From: Oceaniglobus roseus
GTDB taxonomy: Bacteria; Pseudomonadota; Alphaproteobacteria; Rhodobacterales; Rhodobacteraceae
Length of the DNA stretch: 64,000 bases
Direction: 5' to 3'
Assembly (NCBI RefSeq): GCF_002869745.1
Contig: NZ_PNOS01000020.1
Span: 1 to 64,000, forward strand
This document shows, in pieces, positions 59,555 to 64,000 of this stretch; position 1 is the stretch's first letter; every line of letters starts with the position of its first letter. Both the position numbers and the translations under genes were made by a program. Under the pieces are notes generated by a model that saw only the letters and a list, made by a program, of their open reading frames with translations, was not told the origin of the DNA and made no database searches.

Positions 59555-60184
59555 ATGGCAAAGAACGATCCCTTCGGTTTCGACATCCGCGTCAGCGCGG
59601 CGAAGAAGAAGAACCCCCGGGGCAAGCGCGGCATGTCGGGCGCCTTCGAGACCTCGATGCGGGTGTGCGAGCATCCCGGCTGCGAGGAGCAGGGACAGTA
59701 CCGCGCGCCGAAATCCCCCGACCACCTGGACGAATACCTGTGGTTCTGCCGCGAGCATGTGCGCGAGTACAATCTGAAGTGGAACTTCTTCAACGGCACC
59801 ACGGAGGAAGAGTTCGAGGCGCAGATCGACAAGGACCGCGTCTGGGGCCGCGAGACGAAGCCGTTCAAGAAGTCCGAGGAGCAGCGCGCCTGGTCGCGCC
59901 TCGGCGTCGACGATCCGCACCAGGTGCTGGGCGGCAATGCCACGCGCAACCCCGGCAAGGCGGTCACGGGCACCCGGCGGCTGCCGCCGACCGAGCGGCG
60001 CGCGCTCGACATCCTCGATGCCAAGGACCACTGGACGAAGCCCGAGATCCGCAAGGCCTACAAGTCGCTGATCAAGGTGCTGCACCCCGACATGAACGGC
60101 GGCGACCGCGGCCACGAGGAGCAGTTGCAGGAGGTCGTCTGGGCCTGGGACCAGATCAAGGACTCGCGCAACTTCACGGGGTGA
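59555..60184 (+). CDS. J-domain co-chaperone with N-terminal Cys/His motif
   Basis: A 209-residue protein with the J domain at the C-terminus: helix 2 is WTKPEIRKAYKSLIKVLHPD, giving HPD at 177-179, followed by an amphipathic helix. The N-terminal half has CEHPGC (38-43) and WFCREH (63-68), which could bind zinc. It should stimulate DnaK ATP hydrolysis. The order (unknown domain then J) differs from DnaJ. The ATG at 59555 is preferred to one 27 bases upstream. It is divergent from bolA. Confidence 0.88.
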   Translation: MAKNDPFGFDIRVSAAKKKNPRGKRGMSGAFETSMRVCEHPGCEEQGQYRAPKSPDHLDEYLWFCREHVREYNLKWNFFNGTTEEEFEAQIDKDRVWGRETKPFKKSEEQRAWSRLGVDDPHQVLGGNATRNPGKAVTGTRRLPPTERRALDILDAKDHWTKPEIRKAYKSLIKVLHPDMNGGDRGHEEQLQEVVWAWDQIKDSRNFTG

Positions 60185-60372
60185 CGGTGCGCTGCTTCCC
60201 GCGCGCGGTGCGGGAAGCAGGAGATCGAGGGTTACGGGTGCCGCGCCGGGTGGGCCGATTCCTGACAGGATCGGACGCCGGCCTCGGCGGATTGCCGCGC
60301 CGGGACCGAACCCCGTGGACCCGGTGCGCAGCGGGCGCGTTCCACCGCCACACGAACTGGAGGAGCGATCCC

Positions 60373-60831
60373 ATGAAACTCGGTCATTTTTGCGCTGTAG
60401 GGGCCACGTCGGCCATCCTGATGGCAGGCGCCGCCGGCGCACAGCAGGCGACCGCGGCATTTTCCGACATCGACACCGACGCCTCCGGCAGCATCAGCTT
60501 CGAGGAGGCCGCGGCCGTCTTCGGGCCGCGCGGCGCGGAAGGGCTTTTCCGCAATGACATCGACGGCGACGGCGAACTCGGCGTCGCCGAGGTGGTGGAG
60601 GGCGGCCGCGCGATCGACAGCGACGGGAACGTCGTGGATGCCGACGACAACGTGATCGACGAGGCGTCCATCGACTACGAGGACATCGACCGGGGCCACG
60701 GCAACGACCCCGACGGGTTCGACGACGACAACCCCGGCCGCGGCCACGACTCCGCCAACGGCGAGCGTGGGGGCGGCCACGGCAACTCCGGGGGCAACGG
60801 CAACTCGGGTGGCAAGGGCAGGAACGGCTGA
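60373..60831 (+). CDS. exported EF-hand calcium-binding protein
   Basis: A 152-residue secreted protein. A signal peptide (MKLGHFCAVGATSAILMAGA, cleaved near AGAQ) is followed by two complete EF loops: DTDASGSISFEE (34-45) and DIDGDGELGVAE (62-73), with all coordinating positions filled. A degenerate acidic third region (DADDNVIDEASIDYEDID) and a Gly/Asn-rich tail follow. It probably binds calcium in the periplasm. GGAG precedes the start. Two hairpins lie downstream. Confidence 0.88.
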   Translation: MKLGHFCAVGATSAILMAGAAGAQQATAAFSDIDTDASGSISFEEAAAVFGPRGAEGLFRNDIDGDGELGVAEVVEGGRAIDSDGNVVDADDNVIDEASIDYEDIDRGHGNDPDGFDDDNPGRGHDSANGERGGGHGNSGGNGNSGGKGRNG

Positions 60832-60847
60832 CCCGGTGACGGAACTT

Positions 60848-60874
60848 CGCTCCCGCCCGTGATAGGCGGGAGCG
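60848..60874 (+). terminator. terminator hairpin after the EF-hand gene
   Basis: A perfect 10-bp stem CGCTCCCGCC and GGCGGGAGCG with a 7-base loop starts 16 bases after the stop. It lies between convergent genes; no U-tract follows. Confidence 0.65.
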
Positions 60875-60881
60875 ACCCCTT

Positions 60882-60905
60882 GCGGGGCGGGGTGTCCCGC
60901 CCCGC
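60882..60905 (-). terminator. second hairpin, probably serving the MFS gene
   Basis: GCGGGGCGGG and CCCGCCCCGC form a 10-bp stem with a GTGT loop. It lies 98 bases after the stop of the leftward MFS gene, so the pair of hairpins may act in both directions. Confidence 0.5.
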
Positions 60906-61003
60906 GCGTTGTCTGGCCTCCGGCCTCGTGCCCCGGTGCGGGCGCCGCGCGGAAGACAAACGATCTCCTCGCATGGCGCCGGGTCCGGTCGAGTAGTTTG
61001 CGG

Positions 61004-62569
61004 TCAGAGTCCTGTCGCGCTCCCCGTCCGGTCGCCGAGAGCAGGGGGCGTCGGCCGCGCATTCGGAGTCCGCGCGAACCACACACCCACCAGCGCGAGG
61101 GCCGTCAGGCCCGCCATCATCGCCCAGGCCTCGTTGATCGCCAGCGTCGTCGCGCCCTTCTCCAGGAGCGGGGCGAGCATGGCGCGGGTGCTTTCCGAGG
61201 GCGGCGCCGAGAGCAGGGCAGGCGGGATCCCGAGGAAGTCGGCGGCGGCGGTGTCGCCCGCCCGCAACCGCTCCAGAAGGGCGTCGGCATGGTGCGGGGT
61301 GCGGCCGTAGATCACCGTGTCGACCAGGGCGAGGCCGATGGCCCCGCCGAGGTTGCGCATCAGGTTGAACAGGCCCGAGGCGTCGGGCACCTCCGCCTCG
61401 GGCAGGTGGCCGAGCGCCATGCGGGTGGGCGGCAGCAGGCAGAACATGATCGCCGCGCCGCGGATCGCCTGCGGCCAGAACATGCCCGCGAAGTCGGTGC
61501 GCGGCGTCTGGTCGTAGCTGAGGGCGAGGCCGAGGGCGAAGAGGGCGAAGCCGACCGCGGTCAGGAGCCGCGCGTTCAGCCGCTGTTCCAGCGCGACGGC
61601 CAGCGGCGCGGTCAGCAGCTGCGCGCATCCGGTGACGAGCATGATCTCCCCGATCCCGAGCGCGTCGTGGCCGCGCACGAAGGCCAGGAACACCGGCATC
61701 AGGTAGGTCGAGCCGAACAGGCCGATCCCGAGCACGAAGCTCAGCAGACAGCCGATGGTGAAGTTGCGGTCGGCGAAGCTGGCCAGCGCCACCACCGGTG
61801 TCGCGCGGTGCAGGGTGCGGCGCACGAAGCCCGCTGCAGAGACGAGGCTGAGGGCGAGAAGGCCGAGGACGAGGGGTGCGGCCCAGCCCCGGTCCGGCGC
61901 CTCCTTCAGCGCGATCTCGAGCGTGGCGAGGGCCAGGGCCAGGGCGGCGAGGGACAGCCAGTCGAGGCGGCGGAGTTCGGCGGGCCGGGCGGCATCGCGG
62001 GGCAGGAGGCCCGCGCCGAGCAGCACGGCGACGATACCCGGCGCGACGTTGACGAGGAACAGCCAGTGCCAGGAGAAGGTCGAGGTGATCCAGCCCCCCG
62101 CGACCGGCCCCACCGTCGGCGCGAGCACGGCAAGGACGCCGGCGAGCGTGGTGGCCAGCCCCTGCCGGGAGGTCGGGAACAGGAGGAAGACGGCGGCGAA
62201 GACCGCCGGGATCAGCGAGCCGCCGGAGAAGCCCTGCAGGATCCGCCAGGCGACGAGTTCGCCGAAGCCCGATGACGACGCACAGCTGATGGAGGCCAGC
62301 GTGAACAGCGTCGTGGCCCCGGTGAAGAGCCAGCGCATGGAGAGCGCCCGCATCAGCACGCCGGTCAGCGGGATCGCGATGACCTCGGCGATCAGGTAGG
62401 CGGTCTGGACCCAGGACATCGCCTCGGGGGACATGGCCAGGGCGTCGCGGATCTCGGGCAGGGAGGTGGCGACGATCTGCACGTCGAGCACCGCCATGAA
62501 CATGCCAAGACCCATGGCCGCGAAACCGATCCAAGTGGCGGCGGCGGTCGGGCGGGCGGTGTCTGGCAT
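61004..62569 (-). CDS. MFS exporter, DHA2 (EmrB/QacA) family
   Basis: A 521-residue, 14-helix drug/proton antiporter. Helix 1 has MFMAVLDVQIVATSLPEI (motif D1, LDVQIVATSLP), loop 2-3 carries the motif A remnant MRALSMRWLF, and helix 5 has the antiporter motif C in VLAVLAPTVGPVAGGWI. No EmrA-type membrane-fusion gene is adjacent, so it probably works alone. Substrates not predictable. Confidence 0.9.
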   Translation of the reverse strand: MPDTARPTAAATWIGFAAMGLGMFMAVLDVQIVATSLPEIRDALAMSPEAMSWVQTAYLIAEVIAIPLTGVLMRALSMRWLFTGATTLFTLASISCASSSGFGELVAWRILQGFSGGSLIPAVFAAVFLLFPTSRQGLATTLAGVLAVLAPTVGPVAGGWITSTFSWHWLFLVNVAPGIVAVLLGAGLLPRDAARPAELRRLDWLSLAALALALATLEIALKEAPDRGWAAPLVLGLLALSLVSAAGFVRRTLHRATPVVALASFADRNFTIGCLLSFVLGIGLFGSTYLMPVFLAFVRGHDALGIGEIMLVTGCAQLLTAPLAVALEQRLNARLLTAVGFALFALGLALSYDQTPRTDFAGMFWPQAIRGAAIMFCLLPPTRMALGHLPEAEVPDASGLFNLMRNLGGAIGLALVDTVIYGRTPHHADALLERLRAGDTAAADFLGIPPALLSAPPSESTRAMLAPLLEKGATTLAINEAWAMMAGLTALALVGVWFARTPNARPTPPALGDRTGSATGL

Positions 62570-62742
62570 GGAAGGGCGTCCGGCTGGGGCTCTGGCGTTC
62601 CCGAAAGATAAGGCCGCGGCGGATTAGGCAAGGCGGGGCGACGCCCGCAAGGCACGGCGGCGGGCCTCACGCCCCGGCAATGATTCGTTGTCAGCGGCGC
62701 CCCGGGGGCGTAGCCTTGGGCCGCGTGGCATCGGGAGACGGC

Positions 62743-64000
62743 ATGGGACGCGGACTCTTCAGCCTGGCGGTGGCGTTGGGCCTGCTGCTGGTCACGCTTG
62801 CCGGGGCCGGCCGCGGACTGGCGCAGGTTCTTCCGGAGGCGTCGACGCAGGCCCCGGCCGCGCCGAAGGTCGCGCTGCCCGACCCGCTGACGCCGGGTGC
62901 GGTGGAGGCGCTGGTGTCGCGCCTCTCCGACACCGAGGTGCGGGCGCTGCTGCTGGACCAGCTCGATGCGAAGGCCACCGCCGCGGCGGCGCCCGCCGCC
63001 AGCGGGGAGTCGCTCGGCGCGCTTCTGGGCGAGACGGCGCGGAAGGTGTCCGAGGCCTTCGTCTACAACCTGACCCATCTGCCGGATTTCCTCGCCGCCG
63101 AGGCGGAAGTGTTCCGCAGGTTCAACGCCCGCTCGGGGTCGGACGGGATGTGGGAGCTGCTGTTCGCCATGGCGGCGGCGATCGCGGCGGGGCTGGCGGC
63201 GGAGCGGGCGGTGGGGTGGCTGCTGTTCCGCAAGGCGCGCGCGCACGCGGCCCCTGCGCCGACGCAGGACCTTGTGCGGACGCTGCGGCGTGCCGGGGCG
63301 CGGCTGTTCTTCGAGGTCGTCGGCGCCACGATCTTCGCCGCCACGGCCTTCGTCGTGCTCCATCTCCTGAAACCGGACGAGCCGGTGCCGGTCGCGGCGC
63401 GGCTGCTGTTCTGGCTGGTCTTCATGCCGCGCTTCGCCATCGCGCTGCTGCGCTTCTTCTTCGCGCGCACGCCGACGCAGCCGCGGCTGCTCAGCGTCGG
63501 CGACCGGATGGCCGGCGTGATCTACTGGAACTTCGTCGGCATCGCCTACGGCCTGGGCCTGACCTTCGCCATGGTGACGCTGAACCGCACCTTCGGCGGC
63601 GCGGCGGGGTTCTGGTTCTGGTTCAACCTCGTCTTCTTCGGCTGGATGGCGCTCCTGTTCTGGTTCACCCGCGACGGCTGGCGGTCGATCATGGCCGGGG
63701 GGCGGGTCGAGCTGACGGGCTTCGACGCCTGGGCGGTGCGCACCTATCCCTGGCTCGCGGTGTTCACGATCCTCGCGACCTGGCTCTTCTGCGTCTCGGT
63801 CAGCGTCATGAACATCGGCGGCGTGCTGGCGGGGGGGCGGCACTTCGTCAGCATGGTGATCGTTCTGGTCGCGCCGCTGCTCGACACGCTGATCCACGCC
63901 GTCGTGCGCCACTTCATGGGCGACATGGAGGGCGAGGGGCCGGTGGCGCGGGCCGCCTTCGCGGCCAGCCGCCGCGCCTATATCCGGATCGGCCGGGTGC
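62743..64000 (+). CDS. MscS-family-like membrane protein (partial, C-terminus outside window)
   Basis: The rightward frame opens at ATG 62743 and stays open for about 419 codons to the window end. A signal peptide (about 1-27, ending GRGLAQ) precedes a periplasmic region with LVSRLSDTEVRALLLDQL, then five or more membrane helices. The N-terminal layout (leader, short helical periplasmic segment, multi-helix membrane region) and the motif resembling ILKDDAARADLIAEL match the 822-residue MscS-type channel at 35564. The MscS pore domain would lie beyond the window, so the assignment is by resemblance only. Confidence 0.68.
   Translation, partial: MGRGLFSLAVALGLLLVTLAGAGRGLAQVLPEASTQAPAAPKVALPDPLTPGAVEALVSRLSDTEVRALLLDQLDAKATAAAAPAASGESLGALLGETARKVSEAFVYNLTHLPDFLAAEAEVFRRFNARSGSDGMWELLFAMAAAIAAGLAAERAVGWLLFRKARAHAAPAPTQDLVRTLRRAGARLFFEVVGATIFAATAFVVLHLLKPDEPVPVAARLLFWLVFMPRFAIALLRFFFARTPTQPRLLSVGDRMAGVIYWNFVGIAYGLGLTFAMVTLNRTFGGAAGFWFWFNLVFFGWMALLFWFTRDGWRSIMAGGRVELTGFDAWAVRTYPWLAVFTILATWLFCVSVSVMNIGGVLAGGRHFVSMVIVLVAPLLDTLIHAVVRHFMGDMEGEGPVARAAFAASRRAYIRIGRV

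Overview
The window is a dense, high-GC stretch of an alphaproteobacterial chromosome, most likely from the order Rhodobacterales. The evidence is the gene content and order: the aa3 cytochrome oxidase cluster ctaC-ctaB-(65-aa protein)-ctaG-ctaE-surf1-thrC-M16 protease-rimJ, dprA close to topA, an RHH_4-type ribbon-helix-helix protein, a ZnT9-like CDF protein and oxyR/katG. The genus cannot be fixed from the sequence. No rRNA, tRNA, CRISPR, insertion sequence, integrase or phage gene was seen. Coding density is high and many genes overlap at ATGA, GTGA, TTGA or TGATG junctions.

Region 1 (1-17.3 kb) is the most unusual part. Ten genes read leftward from about 13.58 kb. They encode a family 5 substrate-binding-protein importer (two-domain ATPase, Tat-like binding protein, two permeases), three glycosyltransferases (two COG4671-like flanking one GT4), a 908-residue ABC exporter-like protein whose nucleotide-binding domain has lost nearly every catalytic residue and carries a triplicated segment, a lone cyclic-nucleotide-binding domain, and an LPG-synthase-type membrane protein cut by the window edge. 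Rightward genes next to them add a GT32-type transferase, a GT4 transferase and a NodB-type deacetylase. Together they look like a glycan assembly and transport locus that I cannot match to a named system.

Region 2 (17.3-26.9 kb) holds the two subunits of a 3-oxoacid CoA-transferase with a LOV-domain blue-light histidine kinase gene between them, then topA, a 669-base gap without a convincing gene, dprA with a CtrA-like half-site upstream, a small membrane protein and tldD. Region 3 (27.0-38.0 kb) is the cytochrome oxidase biogenesis run followed by threonine synthase, a processing-type protease, an N-acetyltransferase, a periplasmic histidine phosphatase and a large MscS-type channel.

Region 4 (38-50.3 kb) holds metal and carbon metabolism: a ZnT9-like CDF protein, a metallo-beta-lactamase-fold protein with altered metal ligands, a D-2-hydroxyacid dehydrogenase, a GH13 alpha-glucosidase, and apt and mtnP (methylthioadenosine/adenine salvage) separated by a two-subunit GMC dehydrogenase, a glyoxalase and an RHH protein. 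An unrecognised 163-residue protein with a possible Cys-His-Asp triad and a SulP transporter follow. Region 5 (50.3-64 kb) holds an SDR, divergent katG/oxyR with a likely OxyR site, a zinc CDF, a transglycosylase-like lipoprotein, gatB, small membrane proteins, a DUF4177 protein, bolA, a J-domain protein, an EF-hand protein, an EmrB-type MFS exporter and the start of a second MscS-like gene.
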